In this document: positions 10,361 to 21,434 of the stretch, one piece after another
Layout of the letters: each line of letters starts with the position of its first letter
Position numbering within the stretch: position 1 is the stretch's first letter
Assembly: GCA_021234155.1 (NCBI GenBank)
Contig: JAJEKV010000102.1
Coordinates: 1,916,456-1,980,455, forward strand
Length of the DNA stretch: 64,000 nucleotides
DNA from: Isoetes taiwanensis
Lineage: Eukaryota > Streptophyta > Lycopodiopsida > Isoetales > Isoetaceae
Reading direction: 5' to 3'
The notes under the pieces: generated by a model
Seen by the model: the letters and a program-made list of their open reading frames with translations, nothing else
Told to the model about the DNA's origin: nothing
The model's database searches: none
Translations under genes and position numbers: made by a program

Positions 10361-12282
10361 CAAGACGACCCAAGAAGTCAAAATGACGAAAAGCATGTAA
10401 CAATAAGGAATCGGGCAAAAACGGATCACAGAGTAATGCAGCGTAAAGCAAATGCAAGAGGTTAATGGGCTGATAAAGAGCAAAGAAGGAATCGCTATGC
10501 AGAGAATGCAAAGATAGATTGCATAAAATTGCTACAACAATTGCATCAAATCAGCATTTTATATGCCCTAAATGGATGCTACTATCAAAAATGAAACTTT
10601 AGTGCAAAATGCTATATGCAAAGATGCAGAGAAAGAATTTAGTAGCAAGACGAGGCAGAAATGAGACGAGAAATAAACCGAGCAAACTACAAAATGACAC
10701 TGTAAGAAATGCAGATGGGAGTACGGAGGTAAAAAAGAACTAGGCTGAACTGAGTAACTGATAAAATGGAGAACAAGACCTATGGACTCCATCTACTATA
10801 TGAGAGAAAAAGTGTCGCAATAATGATAAGCAAAAAGATGGAGCAATGAGATAAATTGCAAAACAAGATGACTGTAATCGATCAGATGAGATAAATACAG
10901 AAAGGGCTAAGCAGCCATGGTGAAACAAGGATAAAGAAGATCAAGGAGCAAAAGTATGATAAATGGATACCAACAGAGCAAAGGAGTAAGTCTCAAGCAA
11001 CTGGTAAGATGAGAAACGGAGGAGATAAGACAAGCAGTAAAAGAAAAATACATGATTCAAGAGGTTAAAACACAAAACGATAATGTGAATTGGGGCAAAA
11101 GGATATAAACCGTAAATGGCTTCCAAGGCAATCTAAGAGGCTAATGAAGGATAAAGAGCAAAAAGGAATACGGGGAAAAGAGATATGGGGCAAAAGGACT
11201 AAAGAAAATCATGAGGTGATGACTCCAAACAGTGAGATGTGCCAAATGCCTCTAGAAAAGTACAATGCAAGCAAGCCACTAGAAAATGAATCCAAATTCC
11301 CCAACTCCCACTCATGCCAAGCAGAAACCGAATGAACAAGATAAGAGAGACCTAACTGCGAAATGAAATGGGCAAGAGGACACCACCTCAGCCAAGATAG
11401 AAAGAGAGATACTCCCAAAGATGAATACCGTGTGAATTTGAATGTATACACAGATATAAAGGCCTGTGAAGAATGGACTAATAGAAATTTTATGAAAGAG
11501 CAAAGTAAACAACTAGATATCCAACTGTATGGAAAAACTATATGTCAAGAAAAAGGGTGATTAAATCGAGAAACATAACTTTCCCATGCCAAACGACATA
11601 TGTAAATGATGGATCTACCAAATCAACCATGAGTAAAAGACACTCCAACTAAATGCGTTACCAAGATCAAGATCTATAGTGCAAAGGATGTGTAAATAAA
11701 TCCATACGTAATGCAAAGATAGGAATTGTATAGGATCGCTGAGCAATGAATATATAACGAATCTATAAAGCCCAAAGAGATTTTACGAGCAAGAAAGTTA
11801 GAAAAAACAACAAAGAATCAGCATTAGACCCGGGAAGTAAAAAACATACTTCTAACAGAAGTATAGCAAGATGAAAAATTCACAAACAAACTAAATGGTG
11901 CCAGGTAATCCCAAAAGGCAAGGATAACTGATTACTGTATCCCCTTCTAAGGCAGGAAAGACAAAATGTACTGGAAAGAAGTGTGCGGCTTAAGCTGTGA
12001 TGCATGACGAACACCTGAGGCCAAAGATGCAAAATGGAGGATGCCGCAATCGCCATGAACGTACCACCCAGTAAGGGAATGTAAAAACTGAGACATGAAA
12101 AAATGCAAATAACTCAAAATGAGGTTGGGTTGCACTTGGGATGGATCTGAAAAGGGGAGATCTTCAGAGGTGTGTATGGATCCTGGGGATGCAGGTGAGG
12201 AAGCCTAACTCCTCGTGAACTGATCTAATTAAGCAAATAAGGCTTCCATAATCTGGCAAAATAGGTAGCTGTGCTTAGCCGA

Positions 12283-12445
12283 TAGGATCGTAGACTAAGG
12301 CAGAAAACAAGAGAAATAAGATAGGGATCCGTAACTGATCCATCAAAATAAATAGGCCCAGACCGCAAAGTAGGGCGCAAAATGCAGCTGATAGGATCTA
12401 GACTAAGGCAGAAACAGAAACAAGATAGGATCTGAGAAAATATAT
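12283..12445 (+). repeat. Local tandem duplication of about 105 bp
   Basis: The block GATAGGATC-TAGACTAAGGCAGAAA, then an A-rich stretch and GATAGG-ATC, appears near 12284-12345 and again near 12388-12445. The spacing suggests a tandem duplication inside the purine-rich insertion. Confidence 0.55.
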
Positions 12446-13445
12446 GAGAAACTGGAATGCGTTGACCCTCAAGAATCGAATAAATCAAAAACAGGAAACA
12501 CCGGAAAGAGAGAGAAGCAAACGATCAAACTAAGGGCAGTAAAGAGCTTAAAGATATGGCAAGGAGGGAATTCCAAAAGAAAAACCAAAGTAACTAAAGC
12601 TAAATATCTAGGAAAACCATTTGGAAACCAGAATGGTCGAAGCAAACGACCAAAACGGAAGAACTGATCAATCAAACTCTACTTAAACGTAGCCCAAACA
12701 CACAATGTAAAAAGAACATACCACCCATCGTAATAAACTAATTTTGAAAAGCTGAAGAACTCGAAAAGATATACCTTAAAAGCAATCGCGCAAAAAGGTA
12801 ACTTAGGTGGTGAGAATAGCCCAAAGGTCAGATGGAGAAATTCCGTGAGAAAGAATAGAAAAAGGAGCCAAGAACGCCGATGACTGAAAAGGAAGAAATG
12901 AAGTTGTATAGCTGAGAGCAGGAAGCGCCCCTATCTGAATGCGTCGGCTCCCATTGCTATCATACAGAACCTGGCATTGTAGAGCCCGCCCAATGCTATT
13001 GAGCCAAGCAATCCTTTTGAATCGGTCGATGGTGCAAAAACTTACCTGACTGGTCAACAAATAAATTAAGATGGATAGATTTCAAAAGACTTATTCATCC
13101 GAAGACGCCGCTTGAATCGGATCTACAAGGATCGTCCGGTGGTTCGGCATGTTATCAACGAGCTTTAAAATGGATCAACTTATTACAGTAGACCGCAAGA
13201 AGCGTGCTGTTTGTCTGGGATAATTGAAATATTATTTTGATGGTTCTAAAAATTTCATCAATGATATATATTAAAAGTTCCGTTGGAATTTTGAACTAAG
13301 GAATACGTAAATCAAGCAAAAGAAATCCCTTTGCTAGTACCTCCGAAAATAATGAATATCTGTAATTATGTCTGAAGTTTGATCATTCCTCGCTTATGTT
13401 AATGAATATCATTACTCAAATATTTACAAAATTGAAAAAAATCAT

Positions 13446-13460
13446 TTACTAAATTATTAA
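13446..13460 (+). repeat. Left target-site duplication of LINE, copy 2
   Basis: TTACTAAATTATTAA, identical to the repeat at 14906-14920 and to both sites in copy 1. It is followed directly by TTTTTTT, the complement of a LINE poly(A) tail. Confidence 0.8.
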
Positions 13461-14905
13461 TTTTTTTGAAGGACGTGAACTCTTTTGCATTGATACAAGA
13501 ATAAGGGCGCACAGGAAAGGCTCCGACAAGAATAAAACTCAGTGGATAATACCAATCTAGGTACAAGTACCTGCCTATGCATAGTTAATAATCAGAATAC
13601 CAAATTATCTCTTTTTATCATCGTACTAGAGATGGAAATAATCTATAAGCTTTAGTAGTGATTCTCTGGCCGGTACAGAATAGCTGTACCAAGCACCGTA
13701 GATGTGTGCACCTTGAAATACACAAACGCCTCTACCAAAGAGCAGGGACCCTCACAAAATCCAACTAGAAGGCAAAGATGGAAATGCCCGCTTACGGCCC
13801 GGCCAAACAAGGGATAAAGTGCACGAGGATCTCCTTTTGGCTAGTGAGAGACACTGGAAAAGAGGAAATAACCATGCCTAAAATGTCAGAATAGATCGCC
13901 AAGTAATAGAAGAAGAAGAATCTAATAGGTTTCTAAATAATGCTACTACAGAGGCAACGATTTGAGACTTAGGTTCACGGTGGAACAAAGATATCTAATT
14001 CGAATACATCTATGGAGAATTTGCCATCATCGCAACATCGAGCACTTTAGGTGATAATTTATCCTGATGTCCATAACCAAACACTTTTCCAATCGAGGTA
14101 ATATTACGCCGCTCTTTTCCATGTCCAAGTCAAGCAAAATGTGAGTTCATCGATTCCTCTTGGCAAGTGCAAATGCCTGATCCGGGTATGTTGGCTTATA
14201 ATCTATTATTTGCTATACTCAACTGATTAGGTCCTTGAGAAGACATGGAAGAAGAATTTAATCCAATTCAACTAAATGCATCATCTTTTAATGGATCTAT
14301 GGTATGCAGTACAGATTGTTATGCTTGTATCCGCTTATATATGATTTAACATTGCTTATTTATTCATATTTGTAGAGGATCCATCATGGTTGAGGAACCT
14401 AAGATGCCGTGAGGCCTACAACGCAAAAAGCAAATTGTGACGGAAGAAATAAACTTTTTGGGGCTTAACACGTGCATCACATATCCAAGATTGTATATCA
14501 TCAACTTGTACGTTGTGCACAATGATAGCAAAAATCAGCCACGCCCAGATTTGCCGCATCCCATCCAGAGAATGTAAATCCGGCCCTCAAGAGCCTCCTA
14601 AGGACTCAAAGAGCGACTAGAGAATTATACCGCCTGGCAATCGCGGAAACCCTAGCCAGCCGCTTAATGCCACTGGGTTCCTGGATGTACAGGCACATAA
14701 AGGCTGACTGCGCGCGACCTGTACAGCCACCATTTACATTGATAATGAAGCACAAGCTTGGGATTACTACAAGTAATAAAGACTCACCGTAGATCCAAGA
14801 AGCTGTACAGCCCTTTAAGGAATGGGAAGCATTTGGATATGGATGCAAGAGGGTACAACAAGGTCCATGTGGGAGACTAGGCTCTAGATGTCTTGTGAAA
14901 GAGGA
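13461..14905 (-). mobile_element. 5'-truncated LINE insert, copy 2 (more degraded)
   Basis: Same antisense LINE as at 5075-6234, recognisable from shared blocks such as GATGTGTGCACCTTG, GGAGAATTTGCCAT and TTTGGATATGGATGCA. The zf-RVT cysteine codons and reading frames are heavily disrupted by indels. One minus-strand frame at 14606-14848 keeps a tail similar to copy 1 (HPYPNAS...LKGC). It contains the 290-bp extra segment. Confidence 0.72.
14092..14388 (+). other. Extra 290-bp segment in LINE copy 2
   Basis: Copy 1 reads AACACTTTTCCACTGTGGTTGAGG without a break at 5692-5714; copy 2 has about 290 extra bases between the matching halves. The segment has an AT-rich flank ending AACTGATTAG, a short open stretch (KTWKKNLIQFN in one frame), and then GTATGCAG, so it resembles an exon with intron edges. 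No terminal repeats were recognised. Confidence 0.5.
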
Positions 14906-14920
14906 TTACTAAATTATTAA
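14906..14920 (+). repeat. Right target-site duplication of LINE, copy 2
   Basis: TTACTAAATTATTAA, exactly matching 13446-13460. Confidence 0.8.
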
Positions 14921-14930
14921 TTATTTTATA

Positions 14931-14941
14931 TTGTATCAGAG
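14931..14941 (+). other. Degraded Met-tRNA primer binding site
   Basis: TTGTATCAGAG, one base shorter than the canonical TTGGTATCAGAG, directly after LTR copy 2. Confidence 0.7.
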
Positions 14942-14959
14942 TAGGCTACTTTGTCAGAG

Positions 14960-15900
14960 ATGCAGGTGTTGACTTGGTAGTGTGGCTTTTGAAGGTAAAT
15001 TGAGGTTCAAGGGGATTACCCTGGATTCCAAGTTTGGAAAGAAAAGATGAACATGCCTACAGGTTGGAAGATCCGTGGGTGCTTGATTGAAAGAAAAGAA
15101 ATGAATGAGATTCAAGAATCCATTAGCCTATTAGAGGAACCGTGAAGCACAAGTGTTGCTGATGCCGGAGTTGTGGGATCTCCTCAAAGGAACAACTCCT
15201 GTAAGAAAACAACAAATGAAGTATATTCTTTGATATCCGAAGCGCATAAGATAAGCAGCATGCCAAGGATGGAAGCATAAGTGTATAATAATGAGGAAAG
15301 TGGTGCCCCATCATAGTTTTGAAACTACGTATGTACCCTAAGTTAATGTGGGGAGTATATGCTTACTTAATTTGATGGAGAAATCCTCTCTAAATTGATG
15401 TACTAGAGAAATGAACTGAGGATAAGCTATTACAGTTCAAATCAACTCAAATAAGGCAAAAGTGATTTGATAAGAGGGCGCAATTCAAGTATATACTTGG
15501 TTGCTGGCAAAAGAGAGGCACTTAATAAGTGGGAAATACAAGGAGATAATCTTGACCCTACAGAAGCTGCACCACTATGGTAATTGTACAAATTGCCTTA
15601 GTCTAAACTAAAGAGATACAAGTTGCTGCGAGATAGAGGCCACACTTGCCCACACACCCAAAGTGCACAAGGATCAAATTCAAGGAAGAGGCAGAGAGAA
15701 AGGGAGCAATTGTGCCAGAGGCAGTGGCAAAAGGAAGAGGTAAGAAGGTAAACTTTAACAAATGTAAGGCAGAGAAGGTACCTTGAGTGTTAAGAGATAT
15801 AAATGAAGATGTTGAGGTGAAAATCAAGCCCTAATAGTTTGAAATAAAGAAATTACGATGATCTTCTTATTTTGGGATTATTCCTAAAACCCATGGTATG
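14960..15900 (+). pseudogene. Ty1/copia gag fragment, copy 2
   Basis: Matches 6289-7183 in order: GGATTCCAAGTTTGGAAAG near 15027, the AGTTAATGTGGG block near 15341, and the zinc-knuckle region near 15620-15660. Here the first two cysteine codons have been lost by indels and only a GRGHYASTC-like remnant is visible. Unlike copy 1, sequence continues past the protease start (near 15850), so this copy preserves the original right flank. Confidence 0.72.
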
Positions 15901-16215
15901 TTCAAGTTCTATGCCAGTTATCAACAAGAAGGACATTCAAGGATGCAAACTTTAAGATCGAAGATGGAGTGCCTGAATCTATGATTTAAATGCCGGAAAT
16001 GTTTGTAAATAACAAGATCGCAGATTCAATCTTAGAGCAGATCCTCTGCAATGTAAATCCGAATGTCCTCTTCCTAAACATCCTAAAGCAGTATGTCAAG
16101 ATCTGCCAGGGGTGTAATTTAGAGGAATCCAGCAAGTAGCCATGAGCTCTTGGCTCTTTTCGCTACTTATGGAAAAGATTATCAAAGTATATTTTAGATT
16201 ATTAAACTCCACAAT
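15900..16215 (+). other. Copia remnant fading into unassigned sequence
   Basis: A plus-strand frame with KDANFKIEDGVPES and similar short open stretches follows the gag copy, possibly copia protease/spacer. No catalytic motif can be confirmed, and by about 16.2 kb the sequence changes to the AT-rich block read on the minus strand. Confidence 0.3.
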
Positions 16216-16219
16216 TCCT

Positions 16220-19200
16220 TTTGTTCTTGAGCACCTTCTTCTTAATTGCTTTTGTATGTACCATTTCCTTCCTAATTGTTTAAAGTGCTTCTTCGTTCAG
16301 GTCTAGATATTGGGAGAACTCCTAGTCTTCATATTCAGCTACCTCATCATCCCATTCCATTTCTAGTGCTATTGAGTCTCTATTTCTCCCTCATAGAACA
16401 TCATCATACATACTTAAATTAGTAAGATAAAAATCAAAAGTACCATGGAATCTACTAAACTTATCCCATGTGATCATCGGCAATTCTTCCCCTTTAGCCA
16501 ATTTGTGTGCCACGCAGAATCTAATGCTATTTCAAAGCAAATTCTTCTTAATCCAGGTCAAAGATGGATTCTTTTCCCATTTGAACCTACCAGTGTTTTT
16601 CCAAAGAATCCAATTGGCAATTGTTCTGGGTAATATTCTCGGGACTCAAGCTATCGGCCCAGAACGCAGAAGCATATTATCTCCTCGAGATAGGACCCCA
16701 AATTTGACATCCGCGCGATCCAACCTATGTGGGACTCCCGTAATCCTTTGGATATGAAAACGTGATCTGGAAGTTCCTCTGACTACAACTAAGAGGCTTA
16801 ATGGTGAAATCGAGTTATCATATCTTGCATTCCTAATACAATATAAACTTTGTGCAGAGCTACGAAGGTTTTCTAATTTGTAGCAAAGATATATTTTCCA
16901 AAATTTCTAGATATTAACTTTAGCCAACCTTTTCATCATAATGCTATAGAGTTCACTCCTTTAGAAGGTTTGTATAAATGATATTTTTATATATTTCCTT
17001 TCAATGGTATATTTTTTACTATATTCAAGTCCATTGATTGAATTATACCAAGTATCCTGTCAGTAACCTTCCATAATCTAGTTAAATATTTCATCCACTC
17101 TGTGATCCTTAGTAATTTCTGCCACTTTCTTCCAAGTTTTCCACCTATTCTCAATTCTTAGATCACTCAAATCTTTTTGATACCTACTATGCATGTAATA
17201 TATTTTTGAGGGTGTTTAAGAGTGCCACATCTCTAAGCATCTACTGAGGAACTGATGCTAGAAATACGTATTTTTACATTCAGGCATCAATTTCTGTGGC
17301 TTGTAGCACAAATCAAATCCTACTTCATTCCAAGCTTCCATATTCTTCTCATTAGTTTTAGATGTATCTGAGCCTGCTTTAATCATAAAGAAAGCTAAAT
17401 CAGAAGCTGGTGCTTTTATAATAGGGACTCCGCTAACTATCTCGTGAATTTTCAATCCACATTTGATTTATATAAGGCCGATGGTTTTGGATCAGAATAG
17501 CTTCCAAATTATTTTTTGCAGCTAATACCTTATTTGGAAATAAATAAATCTTTTATATCCTTAACTTCCTTTTTCTTATCCTTAATTAAGTCCACTACTA
17601 CTTTATGCAGCCTCCTTTTCCATATGTTCTATAAAGAAGTCTCAATCTTATTATAGAGCCTTTATCTCCAAATACTAATTGCTGAGGATGAAGTATATAT
17701 GCATCGCAAAATATCAGATTTGTAATTCTACCTCATAGAAATAAAGTAGAAAGGTGATACATGTTAAATTTCGCTTGATTTAGGTAATTTGCGGTTCCTA
17801 CACCCTGTAGATTTTTATTTAGGCTGTGTTGAATTCTGCAAAATGGTAAATTAGCGCATTTCTCATTCCGTGACTTAATCCTCAGAAGTTATCCTCCCTG
17901 AGTGTCTGTAATTGAGGCTGTACTTTTCTTTCTGCTTCAAAGTAACCCTGAATCCCACACAGTTAATAATTGGGTATTTAAAATTCTCCGTGACTTTATT
18001 CCATACTTGAGAAAAATAAAATGTCAATAAAGTATTGTACAGTTAGTAAAAGGTACTTGGCTTTCCCGCATTCCAAAGTAGTAATTTTACCTTGTTTGAG
18101 CCATCCCGTGTAAATAATCTCAAATAATGCCAATAAAAGATATGAGTTTAATGGGCATCCTTTCACCAAAGAAATTACATGGTTTAGTTAGACATCCACA
18201 TACTAAAGCTTCAAGATGCTGTACGTAAATTTCAAACTCCATTTCTGATAAACACCTTCTTATGAATCCGCAAAGTATAGTCCTTCCAAAACCTGCCAAT
18301 CGATGTAGCCAGCAGCCCTTGAAAACTGCTCACAATACCCCCACTGATAATCTATTCCAACAATCCTCACTACCGCATACCTTCTCCCAAGATATTTCCT
18401 TTGTTGCAAAAAAGTTGTTTGACAGGGGCCAATGAGTTTGTGGTGAAGGCGACATGGTTTCCACCCATTTTGCAAGCAAGAATCTTGGACCTAATTTTAT
18501 ATGCGTTGTATTTGTTAACGAAATAGGTTCTCAAATTAGCTACAATTGTACTGATTTTCTTACTTTAGAATCAATATGGTGTCCAGCATTGATAGCAGGA
18601 TCACCCTCAGCTTCCCCAAGCCCCTGATAAACGTGATATCATCTTTTAAGAACATCCCAAAATTCTTCTATAAAATTCAAAGTTGAAAGCCATCCAAAAT
18701 TGGACTTTTACCTTTTACTACATAGATCTAATTGTCTCCTACATTCTTTCTCATCTGGAATTTCGTAGATTAGTATTCTGTGTCCTTGAATCAGCTCCAA
18801 AGGCTCCAAACTTTGTTCCGTCTCGGTGAATTCAAATATTTTAATACTATATTCCATATGAAAGAAATCCTCACCTCTTGGCCGCCACCATAGTGCGGCA
18901 CCTGCTGCCATTTTGACTTGAACAGTACTATACTAACCATTCTCAGTTTAGTCAGTTTCTAAAAGAATAGCTTTCTGAATTCCTTTTATACATTACATTT
19001 GTATATTTACTCTGTTCTTGATTGCTAAAGCTTCTGGCCCCATTTCAACAATTTCACTTTCCTTTCCACTTTTCTCTCCTGTTAAGCGTGTGTAAGCTGT
19101 CATTGGCTTTTATCCAAAAATAATTTACTTCTTACATCCTTCATTTTGTATACAAGTCTCTTGCTTTTCTTTCCCTTCTCTTCATTGCTCAATCTTTTCC

Positions 19201-20620
19201 CATTTTTAATCCAATTTTTATTTTCTATTTTTGTATTAAGGATTTCATGGATTCGCTAATCTGTGACTAAGATGTGAAAAGAAAAGTTTGAATTCGGCTA
19301 CAAAGAGTTTATTATTTAATGCATCAAGATGAACTTAAAATGGAGTGTTCAAACTACCTTTTTATTTGAATCCCTTGAAGTGACTGGGTGGATAATGATG
19401 AGAAATTGAGTTGGCGCATGTCTCCAAGATTACATCATCCCATGTGATTAGATTTTTAGCTGCAGATGTAGAATCCTCCAGCCAAGCAATAGGTCCTTCT
19501 CTTTCTTTTCTCTTTATGCTACCCAAGAGAACTTGTATTGGATGAGGAGGGTGGAATATAAGAGAATATTTCATCAAGGCCTTCCAAAATTCGCCTTCCT
19601 TTCAGCGCCATAATCTTTTACCTACTCATCCTATAGTAGGGAGTATTGTTGAAATCACTATCAAATCAATTATTTGTATATTTTTTGTTTGAATCCAATG
19701 TAAAATTCATGCCACTCGTTTTTCACTAGTTTCAGATGCATATTAGAGTCAATATCTCTTTTCCTTTTTGTAAGATCACATACCCATTCCATTGATGTTT
19801 TAAATTTTTCAACATGAAAAATTCCTTTACTCAAATTCATATGTATTCCTCCTTTGGTACTATCTCAAGTAAATTGTCCAAACTTAGCCAATCTAAGCAA
19901 TATCTATTCACCTAATTTAGATGTCCTGTAAAATTGGTGTCTATGTCTCTCTGCATCAAAATTATTATATCGCCCTCAGAGCAATCAGCCTTTTCCTTTG
20001 GTTATGGCCTTTATCCTTCCTCCTATGTTCCAAATAAATCTTCTGCCGGATACTTTTTCCTAATCTGCATCAGTTTAATGTAGGGCTATTTTTTATATGA
20101 AAAGTGACTTTCTTCGCTCTTTTTGGTGGTAGCGGAGGGGTGTGGAATTTCCTCTCATTTTGAACTTCACAAGGGCTTTATAGAAATCAAATCCTGGCTC
20201 CTGTGATGGTTTTATAAGCATATCCGTCTATGGATCACCTATTGGTCTATTGCTATTGTCAATTCCTGTGCAATCGACTTACAGAATCTTGCTGAATTTG
20301 TATCTCTTCCTTACATAAAATTTCAGCTATCTTCTACAACTTAAAATGTCTTCTTCATATAGAGATCTAGTAAAAACTTGAAGTTTACCTTTGTCCTTTG
20401 CGTTGTGTCAGGGGATAGGTTCTCAAGCAGGAGTTTCCGAACAACCTCTTCCCTACTCCATCTTCATTAAACCTTCCTGCTGTTCACATCCAGATTTGTA
20501 GCAGCAAAGTTTCTGCCTCCATCAATTCCTAGTAAGATATCATACATCTCCTGCCTGGCTACATCAATATTATTAGGAATTAAAGGCCTCACCTACTGCT
20601 TACACTTATTTCCAACTCGA
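16220..20620 (-). other. Block of minus-strand ORF remnants, family unknown
   Basis: Over 4.4 kb the minus strand gives a succession of protein-like frames interrupted by stops and shifts, while the plus strand is largely closed. Open pieces lie at about 20620-20340, 19577-19362, 18911-18708, 18475-18120, 17455-17258, 17190-16950 and 16800-16220. They are rich in aromatic, charged and Asn residues, with blocks such as IAWLEDST, RIVGIDYQWGY and ITWDKFSRFHG. I see no RT box, integrase, zinc knuckle or protease motif. It may be a decayed large transposon protein, an old viral copy, or exons of a pseudogene. Sequence searching is needed to choose. Confidence 0.4.
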
Positions 20621-20960
20621 GGTAGGTTATAGGTGTTGAGGATATCACTGACTCCACACTCTGTCTCAGTATAGAGGACCCGCCGCCTCACACCCTAAAA
20701 AGTGTGACTGTACCCTGCATAAATCCTCGACTGTGGTTGTTGTTCGCGATGGCATAGTAGTGGTTTAACCCACGTGACCTACAACCCATGGTAGAGATCC
20801 TGGAAGGGGTGGTAGCAAGAGAACTCATCCCCAAGTAATTTGTAGGCTTGAGCCACCTCTACATCTGTCCCTGGTAAGTAAATGAGGAAGCCTTTGGGCC
20901 GACGGATGATGAAACTAGCGGTGACTCCTCAATTTGGCCAAGTTAACTCGCGTTAGAACA
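20620..20960. other. Spacer left of the copia-like element
   Basis: About 340 bases of mixed composition with no ORF or repeat that I can assign, between the minus-strand block and the 5' LTR. Confidence 0.4.
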
Positions 20961-21416
20961 TGTTAAGATACATGGGGTAAAGTAAGCATCCCAAGGCCTC
21001 CCCTGCATGACTATCTTATGCATACAATGTACTCAAAGCCGCTTCACATCCCTACAATACCACGGGTCAGGTAGCCATCAAAGGCCCAAGAAAAGACTAC
21101 AGCAAGTACTCACGCAGCTTCAAAGCTCATGGGTGGGCCGCTGGGAATAAGAGGCGCCATTGCATAAGTGACGTGCCCGCCACCGTACAAGGATTCTAGG
21201 GTAACACTCTGGCGAGGCACTTTAACATTCCTCAGAATAGGCCTCCTTCCGTGAGTCGTGTACGATCGTACCAGAGTGTCTATATTGGGCCAAAGGCTAC
21301 TGTAATTATATATATATATGAGTAGAGCTTACAAGAGTTTCTTCTAGATGAGTTTTGAGTCTTGTCTCCTTTCTAGTTTTTCTCTCTATTGCAAGATTAA
21401 GTGTGTATGTTCATCA
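20961..21416 (+). mobile_element. 5' LTR of copia-like element D
   Basis: Begins about TGTTAAGATAC and ends GTTCATCA before a Met-tRNA-like primer site. It aligns with 31368-31762 through shared blocks: CTTATGCATACAA, AAAGAAAAGACTAC, GTACAAGGATTCTAGG, GAGTCGTG, CAGAGTGTCTATATTGG, TATATGAGTAGAGCTT and GATGAGTTTTGAGTCTTG. The exact left border is uncertain by several bases. The two copies differ by numerous indels, suggesting age or assembly noise. Confidence 0.78.
21306..21319 (+). promoter_or_regulatory. TATA box in LTR D
   Basis: ATTATATATATATA lies about 100 bp before the LTR end; the 3' LTR keeps ACTATATATGAG near 31657. Its position fits a U3 promoter driving element RNA. Confidence 0.55.
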
Positions 21417-21434
21417 TTGATATCACATGAAGCT
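21417..21434 (+). other. Degenerate Met-tRNA primer binding site of element D
   Basis: TTGATATCACATGAAGC directly after the LTR resembles TTGGTATCAGAGC with a substitution and a small insertion. Confidence 0.5.

Larger units (their letters stand above)
8598..12975. mobile_element. Purine-rich 4.4-kb insertion between R copy 2 and LTR copy 2
   Basis: In copy 1 module R runs almost directly into the LTR, whereas here 4.4 kb intervene. The insertion is rich in A and G on the plus strand and has no recognised protein domain. Two stretches (about 9699-9860 and 12834-12972) share an aligned series: AAAAGGAG-CAAGA, GGAAGCGCCC, then a C/T-rich block ending in TATCA. They may be short terminal direct repeats or an internal duplication. 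ORFs here are mostly low-complexity or reverse-strand shadows. Orientation and class are unresolved. Confidence 0.4.
12978..14930 (+). mobile_element. Copia-type LTR copy 2 with LINE insert
   Basis: Starts TGTAGAGCCC and ends ATTTTATA before a degraded primer site. It matches 4600-6259 throughout, including the TATA-like block near 13267 and the LINE insert. It is about 290 bp longer because of an extra segment at about 14092-14388. Removal of that segment restores the copy 1 length of about 1.66 kb. Confidence 0.7.

Noticed and set aside
10109-10465. 118-codon Lys/Gly-rich plus-strand ORF
   Set aside because: Direct translation of the same low-complexity repeat.
9926-10511. Long minus-strand ORFs rich in Phe, Ser and Leu
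   Set aside because: They are reverse-strand readings of the (AAAAGG)n tract and its purine-rich flanks; no start context, domain or conservation.
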